Notes: a model not told the origin generated them from the sequence alone. Positions 28,736-37,453 are shown, numbered from the stretch's first letter. The stretch: DNA of 64,000 nucleotides from Halalkaliarchaeum desulfuricum (GCF_002952775.1 NZ_CP025066.1:3100001-3164000), one strand, 5' to 3'. Numbers and translations: made by a program.

Positions 28736-29179
28736 ATGAGCGATAAAACCGAACTCCAGCGGAAAATCCTCATCACTGCCTACAATAATCCAACTGCGAC
28801 TCAGGCAGAAATCGCAAAGAAGTGCAACTGTTCGTCTTCGTACGTGAGTACTGTCCTGAATCGCTATGATCGGTGGGACGCGATGGATGCCCAAATTGAG
28901 CAGTTGAATCAAGATCTCGGGTACGCCCCGGACCACTCACTGGGCCCTCAACCGTCAACTCAGCCGGCCTGGAGCAACGACGAATTCCAAGACGTGGAAG
29001 GCGTCGACGCAGAAGAGATAGCCGCATTTATTGATGAAACGATAGAGGCATTTCAAACCCTTTCCGGACAAAAAACGGCTATGTCGACAGGGGAAATGGT
29101 CGTAGCCCTCGGTCGATTCGCGCTTGTTTTGTTGGTAGTGCTTTTTGCTGTATATCTTTTAGTACCGCTCCTTTTCTGA
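28736..29179 (+). CDS. HTH protein with C-terminal membrane anchor
   Basis: 147 residues. N-terminal helix-turn-helix (ELQRKILITAYNNPTATQAEIAKKCNCSSSYVSTVLNRY), Pro-rich linker, and a C-terminal hydrophobic span (FALVLLVVLFAVYLLVPLLF). Membrane-tethered HTH proteins of this kind occur in haloarchaeal viruses; role unknown. Lower GC than core genes. Confidence 0.65.
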   Translation: MSDKTELQRKILITAYNNPTATQAEIAKKCNCSSSYVSTVLNRYDRWDAMDAQIEQLNQDLGYAPDHSLGPQPSTQPAWSNDEFQDVEGVDAEEIAAFIDETIEAFQTLSGQKTAMSTGEMVVALGRFALVLLVVLFAVYLLVPLLF

Positions 29180-29209
29180 CGTCTCTCCACTCAGTACGTC
29201 AGCTTTGTC

Positions 29210-30635
29210 GGGTGCTGAAGAGTTCAATAGAGCCAGATCGTAAAAGCGGTTTCAGGTTCGTGTTGCTATCTAGACAGTTATCGCGCCGCCAGCAATCAAG
29301 AGAACGTTTCCTATTGGTTCAAGTAGAAGCCAGTGATTGGAGATAGGCTCTGGAAGAATCAGTCGATCACATCGGATTAGAGGAAGTGTCTGCTTGGATG
29401 CGGTGTGAAGCCTACCCAAGCAGACAGCGAGATAGAGGAAGAGCACCTGCTTAATTTTGTCGTCAACAGCCTCAACGAGGAGCTTGCGATAGACCTTGGT
29501 GAGAACGTTGAGGTCACGACAGAGACGTTGTACGAGGTCCTCGCCGGCGCCAGCGCCGGCGGGACCTCGATCAACCACGTCTGCGAAACTACTGACGACT
29601 CACCGCACGCCAACACCGTCCGGGGATATCTCACCGATCAGTTCGACCTTGATACTGTCGAGGCGGTCGGAGACATGCTCTTACAACGAGATGTCCTTGA
29701 GACCCTGCCGGATCGACCGGTGGAGGTCGTCGCCGACCTCCACCTCGATCCCTACTACGGCGACGAAGACGAGACAGAGGCACTGTACTTCTCGCAGGCG
29801 AAACGAGGAACCACAGCGTTTCACGCTTATGCCACGCTCTACGCGCGGGTGCGCAACAAACGCTACACACTGGCGGTTCGTCAGGTGGTTGATGGTGAGA
29901 CGACCAGCGATGTCCTCGGTGAGTTTCTTGACCTCCTCGACGGCCTTGACCTCGCCGTCAAGGCCGTCTACCTCGATCGCGGATTCTACAACAGCACCTG
30001 CCTCAGCCTGCTGTACGCGCACAACTACGCCTACGTCATGCCGATCGTCAAGTGGGGGAAGACGATCCAAGACGAACTCAGCAGAGGATGGAGCCGCGAG
30101 ATCGAACACGATCTCGCCGGCAAAGTGACGTTCCCCGTGTTCATCGACTGCGTCTACCAGCAAGGACGATACGACGAACAGGGGGTGGCGCGTCACGGCT
30201 ATGCCGCTGACGCGCCGTTCATCGACACGCCACGAGATGCACGGGAGCACTACAGCAAGCGCTTCGGCATCGAATCGAGCTACCGATTAGCCAAGCAGAG
30301 CCTCGCGTTTACCAGTTCTCAGGACGCTGGGCTACGGCTGGTGATGTTTGTGGTGAGTCTGCTGCTCCAGAACAGCTGGCGGTATCTCCACTGGAGGTAC
30401 GTGGCGGCGCCCCGCCGAGGGGGGCGCCGCCTCTGGAGATGGCCGTTCAGGGAGTTCTGTGAGATGGTACTCCGGGCAGCCTGGACAGCACTTGGCGTCC
30501 GTAGAGCTGTCCCAGCGAATCAACCGCTTGATGACCGGTTCTTCCGGTAGCTGTCCCGAATGAGGACAGCGGTCGTGAGTGGCAACGCTGTCGCGTCGGC
30601 GGGGATCTGCCGCCGACAGCGACTGGCCAGCACCC
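29210..30635 (+). mobile_element. ISH3-family insertion sequence
   Basis: The transposase gene is framed by an imperfect inverted repeat: gggtgctgaagagtt on the left (from 29210) and gggtgctggccagtc read inward from 30635. About 1.43 kb fits the ISH3 group. No flanking 5-bp direct repeat was found (ttgtc versus aaact), so either the ends are misplaced by a few bases or the flanks were rearranged. Confidence 0.6.
29405..30550 (+). CDS. ISH3-family transposase
   Basis: 381 residues from GTG 29405. The DDE core includes VEVVADLHLDPYYGDEDE (first Asp), VKAVYLDRGFYNS (second Asp) and SKRFGIESSYRLAKQS (Glu), with the Y-x2-R-x3 layout of IS4-like transposases. Full length and free of frameshifts, so possibly active. 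Confidence 0.88.
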   Translation: MKPTQADSEIEEEHLLNFVVNSLNEELAIDLGENVEVTTETLYEVLAGASAGGTSINHVCETTDDSPHANTVRGYLTDQFDLDTVEAVGDMLLQRDVLETLPDRPVEVVADLHLDPYYGDEDETEALYFSQAKRGTTAFHAYATLYARVRNKRYTLAVRQVVDGETTSDVLGEFLDLLDGLDLAVKAVYLDRGFYNSTCLSLLYAHNYAYVMPIVKWGKTIQDELSRGWSREIEHDLAGKVTFPVFIDCVYQQGRYDEQGVARHGYAADAPFIDTPRDAREHYSKRFGIESSYRLAKQSLAFTSSQDAGLRLVMFVVSLLLQNSWRYLHWRYVAAPRRGGRRLWRWPFREFCEMVLRAAWTALGVRRAVPANQPLDDRFFR

Positions 30636-30916
30636 AAACTCGGTTGTCGAAAACAGAACTCACCGTCTCAATCCGTTCGAATGCTATCCAGGTGTCGAAG
30701 ACAGCGATTCAGCGGCTACTGGACAGGGTCGTGACCTCTTCGATGTGATCGACTGAGAATATTTTGAATCTCAATCAATTCGGAAAGACGAAACCATCCC
30801 CGTTCAAGCAGAGCATAGGCACCGAGAATAGTGACTAGAAAACCTGCAAACTGAACAACTCTCCGAGTTGATCATATCTCATACTATTCGACAACAATCC
30901 CGGTGACTAAATAAAT

Positions 30917-31180
30917 TCATCCGTCTACTTCTAGAACAGATGACTCGACTTCTCCCGAGAGATACCTGCGGCCGAGATCGGTGATTTTGTAGTATCCATC
31001 ATCGATACGCTCAACTAGTTCTGCCTGGCGGAGTTTTCGAATTCGCTTATTAACGTAGTTTCGGCTGTAATCCGTGTTGAACGCAATGACAGCAGGAGTA
31101 AGAACGAGATCGCTTGATTCGAGAGTCTCCAAGATACGGTCATCTCCCTGAGTCATCCATGTAACCCTCGGCCGAGGCAT
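30917..31180 (-). CDS. PhiH1-repressor-like winged-helix protein
   Basis: 87 residues. MPRPRVTWMTQGDDRILETLESSDLVLTPAVIAFNTDYSRNYVNKRIRKL...GYYKITDLGRRYLSGE is the winged helix of the PhiH1-type repressors used by haloarchaeal viruses. ATG 31180 is chosen over an upstream TTG. It is divergent from the integrase operon, the place expected for a lysogeny regulator. Confidence 0.78.
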   Translation of the reverse strand: MPRPRVTWMTQGDDRILETLESSDLVLTPAVIAFNTDYSRNYVNKRIRKLRQAELVERIDDGYYKITDLGRRYLSGEVESSVLEVDG

Positions 31181-31689
31181 TTCTCGTTTGTACAAATAGC
31201 CGTATCATAGAAGTGCCGAATCATCGCGATATTACTAATATTTGGGTGTCTATAGGGATACAGATGATGGACTAAATATAAGTATCCAGGATGTTTCGGA
31301 GCCAGTAGCGGAAGCACTCTCGCGGACCCGTCGCTCGCCGATGGGTCCGATCGCAAGCAATAGCGGACCCCGCTGGTGGTGACAGCGGGTCCGCGTGGGC
31401 TTCCGTGGGTGAGCACGAAAGCCATGAAGTCAGTCACTCCCGGGGGGCAAAAGTCCCCCGACCGACGGCCGGAATCGAATTCGAATCACTACCCACAGAG
31501 ACGTTTCCGGAAACTTCTACGAAACGCACGAAATCGCCAAACGGCACCACGATCTCCTCGAACCCGGAAACCCGGAAGCGACCCTCCAAGTCGTATAAGC
31601 CAGCCGGTTCTCGCCACGAGTGTGGTCCGAATACAGACTACGATGGGTATTGACGAATCGGTCACCTCCACCCGGCAGGGGGGTTCGAC
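31181..31689. promoter_or_regulatory. Lysogeny control region with hairpins before the integrase operon
   Basis: A plus-strand TATA-like taaatataag (31273-31282) is bracketed by ggatac/gtatcc (31256-31261, 31282-31287). Downstream hairpins: cggaccc/gggtccg (about 31323-31350), gcggacccc.gct/agcgggtccgc (about 31363-31393) and cgggggg/cccccg (31441-31460). From 31461 to a TAA at 31598 one frame reads like protein (GRNRIRITTHRDVSGNFYET... HHDLLEPGNPEATLQVV) but has no usual start codon. A 16-codon frame starts at ATG 31643 and overlaps the next gene's GTG. Confidence 0.5.
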
Positions 31690-31998
31690 GTGATCCCTGC
31701 ACGCGCCGCCTGGAGCCTCCTCGCGATCGGGGCGGCCGGCGACGTGATCACCACGCGGGCCGGGCTCGCTGCTGGCGCCCAAGAAGCGAACCCGTTCGTC
31801 GAGACGACGGTCGCCACCGCCGGGATCGGCGAACTGGCGACGGTGAAGCTGCTCGCGATCGCCGGCGTCGTACTCGCGTGGGCGTGGGCCGGCGAGATCG
31901 ACGACGCGCCCCGGAACGTGATCCCCGCCGCGATCGGCGTGGCGTGGCTTGCGATCGCCGCCTGGAACGCGGCCGTTCTCGCGGGAGGGGTGACGTGA
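31690..31998 (+). CDS. Small three-span membrane protein (DUF5658-like)
   Basis: 102 residues from GTG 31690. The first span carries GDVITTRAGLAAGAQEANPFVE, resembling the (G/L)D..TT..G...G..E.NP motif of DUF5658-type proteins; two more hydrophobic segments follow. It overlaps the integrase gene by 4 nt (GTGA), so both are expressed together. Role in the integration module unknown. Confidence 0.7.
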   Translation: MIPARAAWSLLAIGAAGDVITTRAGLAAGAQEANPFVETTVATAGIGELATVKLLAIAGVVLAWAWAGEIDDAPRNVIPAAIGVAWLAIAAWNAAVLAGGVT

Positions 31999-33032
31999 CG
32001 GACGAACTGGAACCACTCTCCCCGGGGCGGGCACTGGAGATGTACCTCGAAGCGAAGCAGGACGAACTGCGGGAGAAGACCCTCTCCGGTCAGAAGTACC
32101 GCCTCGAGGCGTTCGTGCAGTGGTGTGACGAGGAGGGTGTCGAGAACCTCAACGAACTCTCCGGACGGGATATGTACGAGTACCGGATCTGGCGGCGGGA
32201 GGGTCACGGGGAAGATCGGGAAGAAATCGCCCCGGTGACGCTCCGGGGGCAGCTCGCCACGCTCCGGTCGTTCCTCCGGTTCTGCGAGGAGATCGATGCG
32301 GTCACCGAGGGGCTTCGCGAGAAGGTCCCGCTTCCGGTGGTGAGTGACGCCGAGGGAGTGAGTGATACCACGCTCGAACCCGACCGGGCCGAGGCGATAC
32401 TCGACTACCTGAATCGATTCAACTACGCCTCTCGTCGCCACGTGATGCTGTTGCTGATGTGGCACACCGGCGCGCGAGTCGGTGGAATCCGGGCGCTGGA
32501 TCTCGACGACTGTGATCTCGCGAGTGATCACCCGGGAGTCGAGTTCGTCCACCGTCCAGAGGTGGACACGCCCTTGAAGAACGGTGAAGGGGGCGAACGC
32601 TGGAACGCGATCACGCCGCGAGTCGCCCGGGTGGTGCAAGACTACATCGAAAACAACCGCGAAGAAGTCACCGACGACTACGGCCGTCGCCCCCTGATCA
32701 CGACGAGTCAGGGCCGGGTGGCGGTGTCGACACTTCGCGATAACCTGTACGCGATCACCCGCCCGTGTTGGCGCACCGGCGCCTGCCCTCACGATCGCGA
32801 TCTCGAGGAGTGCGAGGCGACGGCGTACGTCCACGCCTCGAAGTGTCCCTCTTCCCGGTCGCCCCACGACGTTCGGAGCGGCCGGGTGACGGCGTATCAC
32901 CGCCAGGAAGTTCCCCGCCGGGTGGTGAGCGATCGCCTCAACGCGAGCGAGGACGTCCTCGACAAACACTACGATCGGCGGGGTGCTCGAGAGAAGGCCG
33001 AACAACGACGCGATTACTTACCGGACCTATGA
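31995..33032 (+). CDS. int: Tyrosine integrase, SNJ2 type
   Basis: 345 residues from GTG 31995. N-terminal SAM-like core-binding domain (MYLEAKQDELREKTLSGQKYRLEAFVQWC), then a catalytic domain with Arg161 (HTGARVGGIRALDL), His291-x2-Arg294 (SPHDVR) and nucleophile Tyr326 (DKHYDRR). Before the HxxR box is a Cys-rich insert (CWRTGACPHDRDLEECEA...SKCPSS) that probably binds zinc, a mark of integrases of haloarchaeal integrative plasmids and SNJ2. It acts on the 19-bp att core 49 nt downstream of its stop. Confidence 0.93.
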   Translation: MTDELEPLSPGRALEMYLEAKQDELREKTLSGQKYRLEAFVQWCDEEGVENLNELSGRDMYEYRIWRREGHGEDREEIAPVTLRGQLATLRSFLRFCEEIDAVTEGLREKVPLPVVSDAEGVSDTTLEPDRAEAILDYLNRFNYASRRHVMLLLMWHTGARVGGIRALDLDDCDLASDHPGVEFVHRPEVDTPLKNGEGGERWNAITPRVARVVQDYIENNREEVTDDYGRRPLITTSQGRVAVSTLRDNLYAITRPCWRTGACPHDRDLEECEATAYVHASKCPSSRSPHDVRSGRVTAYHRQEVPRRVVSDRLNASEDVLDKHYDRRGAREKAEQRRDYLPDL

Positions 33033-33080
33033 TTCAACACGACGAACTCAGAAAGTTAGCAGCGGGCGCAGAGTTTCCTA

Positions 33081-33099
33081 CCGGCAGGGCCCATCCGGT
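33081..33099 (+). repeat. attR (right 19-bp core)
   Basis: An exact second copy of 17128-17146. Sequence before it (gagtttccta) is provirus; sequence after it is the chromosome that once followed the tRNA gene. Confidence 0.92.
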
Positions 33100-33232
33100 G
33101 TCCCGTTCGATCGTCGCATCTCCTGTCGGTTTCCCCCTGAGAAATCGACCGAACTGCGCCCTCGCGTGGAATCAATTTCCAACCGGCTGGAATGTACCTC
33201 ACTATTAATATTAATCGTGATAAACTCCACAT

Positions 33233-33670
33233 ATGGACATCCTTGTCCCAGTCGACGACTCTGACCCGGCGAAAGCAGCCATGGAATTCGCCTGCACCAA
33301 CCACCCGAACGCGAACGTCGTGGCGCTGCACGTCGTGAGCCCCCCCGAGATGATCGGGTTGCATGCCCAGGGGGCCGGAGACGCTGTCGGCACGATGGTA
33401 GATCGGGGTGAAGAAGCCGCCGAGGAACTCCTGGCAGAGTTTCGGGAACTCGCGGCCGACCACGACGTCGACATCGAGACCGAGGTCATCGTCGGCGAGG
33501 TCGACAAATCGATACTCGAGTTCGCCAGGGATTCCGGCGTCGATCAAATCGTCATCGGGAGCCACGGCCGGACGGGATGGAGTCGTATCACGCTCGGTAG
33601 CGTGGCCGAATCTGTCGTCCGCAGATCGCCCGTCCCGGTTACGGTCGTTCACCCGCCGGAATCCGCATAG
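33233..33670 (+). CDS. Universal stress protein UspA family
   Basis: 145 residues, single Usp domain. MDILVPVDDSDPAKAAMEFAC at the start and GSHGRTGWSRITLGSVAESVVRRSPVPVTVV at the end, the latter containing the G-x2-G-x9-G(S/T) ATP-binding motif. The TATA-like attaatattaatcg lies about 25 nt before the ATG. First chromosomal gene after the provirus. Confidence 0.92.
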   Translation: MDILVPVDDSDPAKAAMEFACTNHPNANVVALHVVSPPEMIGLHAQGAGDAVGTMVDRGEEAAEELLAEFRELAADHDVDIETEVIVGEVDKSILEFARDSGVDQIVIGSHGRTGWSRITLGSVAESVVRRSPVPVTVVHPPESA

Positions 33671-33833
33671 TGACGACGAGCACCGACTTGGGTACTTTTT
33701 AAAAACCACCGCGCTGTGCCCCCGTGGGCTGGTGGCTGATGGCTGATGGCTGAGGATCGGTGCTCGGCGCGAAAGCCAAATCGGCGTTTGAGCCTCGGGA
33801 AGATTATTGCCGCCGGACGTCTGTCCTGTGAAC

Positions 33834-34265
33834 ATGTCCCTCCCTCGCCGCTCGCTACTGGTCGGTGGTGGCGCCGTCCTTTCTGCACTGGCGGGCTGTA
33901 CCGATCTCGGGTCGGGCGGATCTCACGAGATGGATCTGGTGTTCGTCAACTACACCTCCGAGGTCCGCCGACTCAGGATCGAACTCCTCCGCCATGACGG
34001 CGAGGAGTACCGGGACGCGCTCGCGTACGACGAGGAGGTCGAGATCCCATCTGAGGACGAGGATTCGGCCGGCCTCGTCCGCAAATACGACGTGGTTCCG
34101 CGACGGCGCTATCTCGTCCGCGTTCTCCTGTGGGGCGGGCGAGGACAGTGGCACCACTACCACTTTTTCCCGGGAGAGTCGACGACGGAACCCGAACAGG
34201 AGCGGCTCTTCATCCGAGTGTACCGGGACGACGAGGCCGACGAACTGTACGTTCGATTCACCTGA
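33834..34265 (+). CDS. Tat-type lipoprotein of unknown function
   Basis: 143 residues. MSLPRRSLLVGGGAVLSALAGC has twin Arg, hydrophobic core and lipobox Cys at about residue 22. The rest is a small beta-rich domain (LVFVNYTSEVRRLRIELLRHDGEEY... RRYLVRVLLWGGRGQWHHYHFFPG) resembling other haloarchaeal lipoprotein domains of unknown role. ATG 33834 is set by the signal. Confidence 0.78.
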   Translation: MSLPRRSLLVGGGAVLSALAGCTDLGSGGSHEMDLVFVNYTSEVRRLRIELLRHDGEEYRDALAYDEEVEIPSEDEDSAGLVRKYDVVPRRRYLVRVLLWGGRGQWHHYHFFPGESTTEPEQERLFIRVYRDDEADELYVRFT

Positions 34266-34304
34266 GGGCCGGGATCTCTTCCGGCTGTCTCTCTGTTCTG
34301 CAGT

Positions 34305-34904
34305 TTAAATACCGAGCCAGTTGTCGTTCTGGATTTCGTATCCGTTGGACCGGCAGAACTTCGCCGCTTGCCGGCGGACCGCCCGGGACCCCGGGAGGAT
34401 TTCTTCATCGCGAATCCAGTCGACGATCCAGTCGCTGATGGCCTGGATCCCCTCGTCGTCGTCATCGGCGTCGATCGCTTTCAACGCCCGAAACGTCTTC
34501 TCGTAGGCTTCGCGCTGGGATTCACTGAGATCCGTGCTCGAAAGCTGCTCGCTGGCCTCCACGACTCGCTTCATGGCCGCGGCAACTGTCGGCCGCTGGA
34601 CACGCACTCGGAGGGTAGATGGAGAATCGAACGTCAGCGCATCCGTTTCCGGAACGAGTTCTTCGACAGTGTACATGCTGTCGGCTGCTTCGACTTCGCG
34701 GTCGCCGATCCTCCCGACGATTTCGGCCCCCGTGGCCGGGAAGTCCAGCGAATCGAGGTCCGAATCGAACTCGGCGAGGGCTGCCGTGTCGATCTCCGGC
34801 TCCGTTTCGTCCCACCGTTCAAGTTCAGCAGCAATGTCGCGGACTCGCTGGCGCTTGTCGGCGTTACGGGCCTGTTTTTCTCGGCCGCTCTTGTCGTCTG
34901 CCAT
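34305..34904 (-). CDS. Uncharacterised acidic haloarchaeal protein
   Basis: 199 residues, basic N-terminal tail (DKSGREKQARNADKRQRVRD), then LDFPATGAEIVGRIGDREVEAADSMYTVEELVP and a helical C-terminal region ending GYEIQNDNWLGI. The FPATGAEIVGRIGDREV segment recalls the DUF5789 core seen at 8128. No enzymatic motif; cytosolic. Confidence 0.7.
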   Translation of the reverse strand: MADDKSGREKQARNADKRQRVRDIAAELERWDETEPEIDTAALAEFDSDLDSLDFPATGAEIVGRIGDREVEAADSMYTVEELVPETDALTFDSPSTLRVRVQRPTVAAAMKRVVEASEQLSSTDLSESQREAYEKTFRALKAIDADDDDEGIQAISDWIVDWIRDEEILPGSRAVRRQAAKFCRSNGYEIQNDNWLGI

Positions 34905-35005
34905 TTTTAATGGTAGTGTCCCCAGTCGGATAGCTCTGTGGTAGACCTCAACACACCTCCGGTCGTGGAGAATAATCTTATGCCGATATAAAACGAAGGA
35001 CGCCT

Positions 35006-35245
35006 ATGACACGGTACGAGGCGTCCTTCGAGATCGATTCGAAATCCGATTCTTACGCTGCCAGACGCATCCTGGAGCGAACATATGACACGATTCGAGA
35101 GGAGTCTCGGAGCTTTCGCGGCGACTCTGACGCCGCGAGTGCGTTACTCGAAGAGTTCGAAACGCTTCGAGATGCAGTCAAAAAACCGTCGCCGGGACGG
35201 CTGGTGATCACCTACGAACAGTACGACGAGGATTTCGACGAGTGA
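35006..35245 (+). CDS. Small hypothetical protein
   Basis: 79 residues, MTRYEASFEIDSKSDSYAARRILERTYDTIREESRSFRG..., acidic, alpha/beta. Haloarchaeal codon use and a clear ATG support it. TATA-like ttatgccgatataaaac precedes it. No recognised domain. Confidence 0.65.
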   Translation: MTRYEASFEIDSKSDSYAARRILERTYDTIREESRSFRGDSDAASALLEEFETLRDAVKKPSPGRLVITYEQYDEDFDE

Positions 35246-35271
35246 CGACTGGACCCTCGCCGACGGCCGTC

Positions 35272-36609
35272 TCAAAGCTTCGCTGTCACACCGTCGACGA
35301 CGTCGAATTCTGCGAAGACGATCACGTGATCGCCCGGTTGGATGACGGTCTCCCCGCGTGGGATCACCATCTCCCCATTCCGGGTGATTGCGCCGATCAC
35401 CACGCCCGCCGGTAGATCAGACATCGACTCCTGGATCGGTCGCCCCGCGAGCACGCTTTCTTCGTCGATCTCGATCTCTAGCACTTCTGCCTTGTCAGTC
35501 TCGATGAAGGCGATGTTCTCGGTGTTTCCGCTCTGGGTAAATCGGGTGATCTCCTCGGCGACGACGTTCCTGGGGTTGATCGCCACGTCGACGCCGATCC
35601 GCTCGAAGAGGCCGACGTACGAGGACTGATCGATTACGCTTATGGTCCGCTCGATCCCGAGCTCGTCGGCGAGAAGCGATTCAAGTAGGTTCTTTTCGTC
35701 GCTGTCCAGCGCCGACACCAGGATGTCGGCGTCGCCGACGTGCTCGCGTTCGAGGAACCCGGCGTCTGTGGCGTCCGAGTGCATCACCAGCGTGTCGGGG
35801 AGATTCTCCGCCAGCTTTCTGGCTCGCGTTTCGTCCTCTTCCACCAGCCGGGTCGATAGCCCCTGTTCGTTCAACAGGCGGGCGACGTGATAGCCGATCT
35901 CGGATCCACCGGCGATGACGACCTCGGTTGCCTCGTGGCGCATCGCTTCGGGAACGCTGTCGCGGGCGAACTCGTGGACGCTCTGTGAGCTTCCGATCAC
36001 GACAATCCGATCGCCGACGTCGATCCGCGTCCCGCCGCGGGCGATCTCGACGTCCCCGTTCCGGAGGACCGCCGCGAACGTCAGCGAGTCGTACTGGTCG
36101 GCTTCCTCGACCGTTTCGCCGGCGATCGGCGATCCCTCGCAGACGTCGAATTCGGCCATCTGTACGGTTCCATCTGCAAAGAAGTCGGCGGCACGCGCGG
36201 TCGGGAGGGCGGCGACACGTGCGATCGACTCCGCCGCTAGTAGGTTCGTCGCGACCATGAAGTCGATTCCGAACGCCTGTTCGGTTCGCCGCCACGTCCG
36301 GAGGTACTTGCTGTCCTTGATCCGGGCGACCGTGAACGCATCGGAGATCGCCCTGGCGGTGGCACACGCGACGATGTTGGTCTCGTCGTCGTCGGTCGCC
36401 GCGAGAAACATGTCCGCCGATTCGACCTCGGCGTCTTCGAGGGTGTCGACGTCAGTGCAGTCGCCGTGGATCGCAAGGAGGTCCATCGAGTAGTTCAACT
36501 CGTCGACCCGATCCTCGCGGATATCCACGACTGTCACGTCGTGGTTGTCACACAACCCCGACGCGATCGCTCCACCGACCTCGCCGGCCCCGACGATGAC
36601 GATCTTCAT
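35272..36609 (-). CDS. trkA: Trk potassium uptake regulator TrkA
   Basis: 445 residues with two RCK units: Rossmann motif GAGEVGGAIASGL at residue 7, first TrkA-C, second Rossmann motif GGSEIGYHVARLL at about 232, second TrkA-C ending GDHVIVFAEFD. It is the cytosolic NAD(H)-binding gate of a TrkH-type K+ channel, central to the salt-in strategy. No trkH is adjacent in the window. Confidence 0.93.
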   Translation of the reverse strand: MKIVIVGAGEVGGAIASGLCDNHDVTVVDIREDRVDELNYSMDLLAIHGDCTDVDTLEDAEVESADMFLAATDDDETNIVACATARAISDAFTVARIKDSKYLRTWRRTEQAFGIDFMVATNLLAAESIARVAALPTARAADFFADGTVQMAEFDVCEGSPIAGETVEEADQYDSLTFAAVLRNGDVEIARGGTRIDVGDRIVVIGSSQSVHEFARDSVPEAMRHEATEVVIAGGSEIGYHVARLLNEQGLSTRLVEEDETRARKLAENLPDTLVMHSDATDAGFLEREHVGDADILVSALDSDEKNLLESLLADELGIERTISVIDQSSYVGLFERIGVDVAINPRNVVAEEITRFTQSGNTENIAFIETDKAEVLEIEIDEESVLAGRPIQESMSDLPAGVVIGAITRNGEMVIPRGETVIQPGDHVIVFAEFDVVDGVTAKL

Positions 36610-36896
36610 CGGTCTGTTCCCATGAATACGCCAGTTCGATCCGCAACGTTCGTTTGATGGGTTCCTGGCATTGTGAGGTTCGGCCGTTCGTGCTATTCCG
36701 GATCGTCACCGTGTGGCTTTAGTCCCACGATACTCCCTTATTGGTCGATCGACTTTCCGCCGGGAGTGATCGTTGTGGCGTCAGCCCCATCGTCATAGCC
36801 TCCTCTTCCGTTCCGCACGGTGCGTCTTTGAGGCAATAACGGACAATTCGGGGATTCCCGTCCCTTATTTAAGTACCTTCGGGCCGAGGATCGAGT

Positions 36897-37385
36897 ATGC
36901 CCACGAACCGCTCGTTCGGACTTCCCTCCGGTCGTGAGGCGCTGCTCGCGCTCGGATTCGTCGTCGGCGTCAACGCCCTCGGTGCGCTTCCGGCGATTCT
37001 GTTCGGCTCCGAAACCGGTTGGGTCGACCGGCCGTGGTTCTATCCCCCCGAGATCCTCTTTCCGATCGTCTGGACGCTGCTTTTCACCCTGCTCGGTCTT
37101 GCGCTGTATCGGGTATGGCGCCGGGGAACTGGCCGCCGCGACGTGCGGGTCGCGTTCGGTGTTTTCGCCGGCCAGTTCGCGCTCAACCTCGTCTGGACGC
37201 CGGTCTTTTTCGGCCTTCAGCGGCCGGATCTGGGGCTGGCGGTGATCGTCGCTCTCTGGATCGGGATCGTCGCCACGATCGCCGCCTTCGACCGTGTCGA
37301 CCGGGTGGCCGCCGCCCTGGTCGTTCCATATCTGCTGTGGGTGTCGTTTGCGGCGGTTCTCAACTACGCGATCTACGTCGCCTGA
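36897..37385 (+). CDS. tspO: TspO/MBR family membrane protein
   Basis: 162 residues, five membrane spans with family motifs WFYPPEILFPIVWTLLF and LNLVWTPVFFGLQRP, and C-terminal PYLLWVSFAAVLNYAIY. Family members bind tetrapyrroles or carotenoid-related ligands and modulate stress or photosensory responses. The TATA-like ttatttaag lies about 25-30 nt before the ATG. Confidence 0.92.
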   Translation: MPTNRSFGLPSGREALLALGFVVGVNALGALPAILFGSETGWVDRPWFYPPEILFPIVWTLLFTLLGLALYRVWRRGTGRRDVRVAFGVFAGQFALNLVWTPVFFGLQRPDLGLAVIVALWIGIVATIAAFDRVDRVAAALVVPYLLWVSFAAVLNYAIYVA

Positions 37386-37453
37386 TCTGGCGATTCCAGT
37401 GTACTGGCGGACGGAAAAGCGACACTTATCGGTCGTGGGTACAACTGGGATCT

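Larger units (their letters stand above)
17128..33099. mobile_element. SNJ2-like (beta)pleolipovirus provirus, ~16 kb
   Basis: The element lies between two exact copies of a 19-bp sequence, the left one overlapping the tRNA(CAT) 3' end. A tyrosine integrase ends about 50 nt inside the right copy. On the minus strand it has the pleolipovirus order: 130-residue 4-TM protein (VP3-like), 595-residue Tat-exported, C-terminally anchored spike (VP4-like), signal/TM protein (ORF6-like), TM protein (ORF7-like) and ATPase (VP8-like). These genes abut or overlap. SNJ2 of Natrinema also integrates into a tRNA-Met gene and is of similar size. All core genes look intact, so it may be inducible, although an ISH3-family element has landed in the right arm. 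Confidence 0.9.

Noticed and set aside
17128-33099. Possibility that the element is an integrative plasmid rather than a virus
   Set aside because: The intact spike, VP3-like, ORF6/7-like and ATPase cluster in pleolipovirus order favours a provirus.
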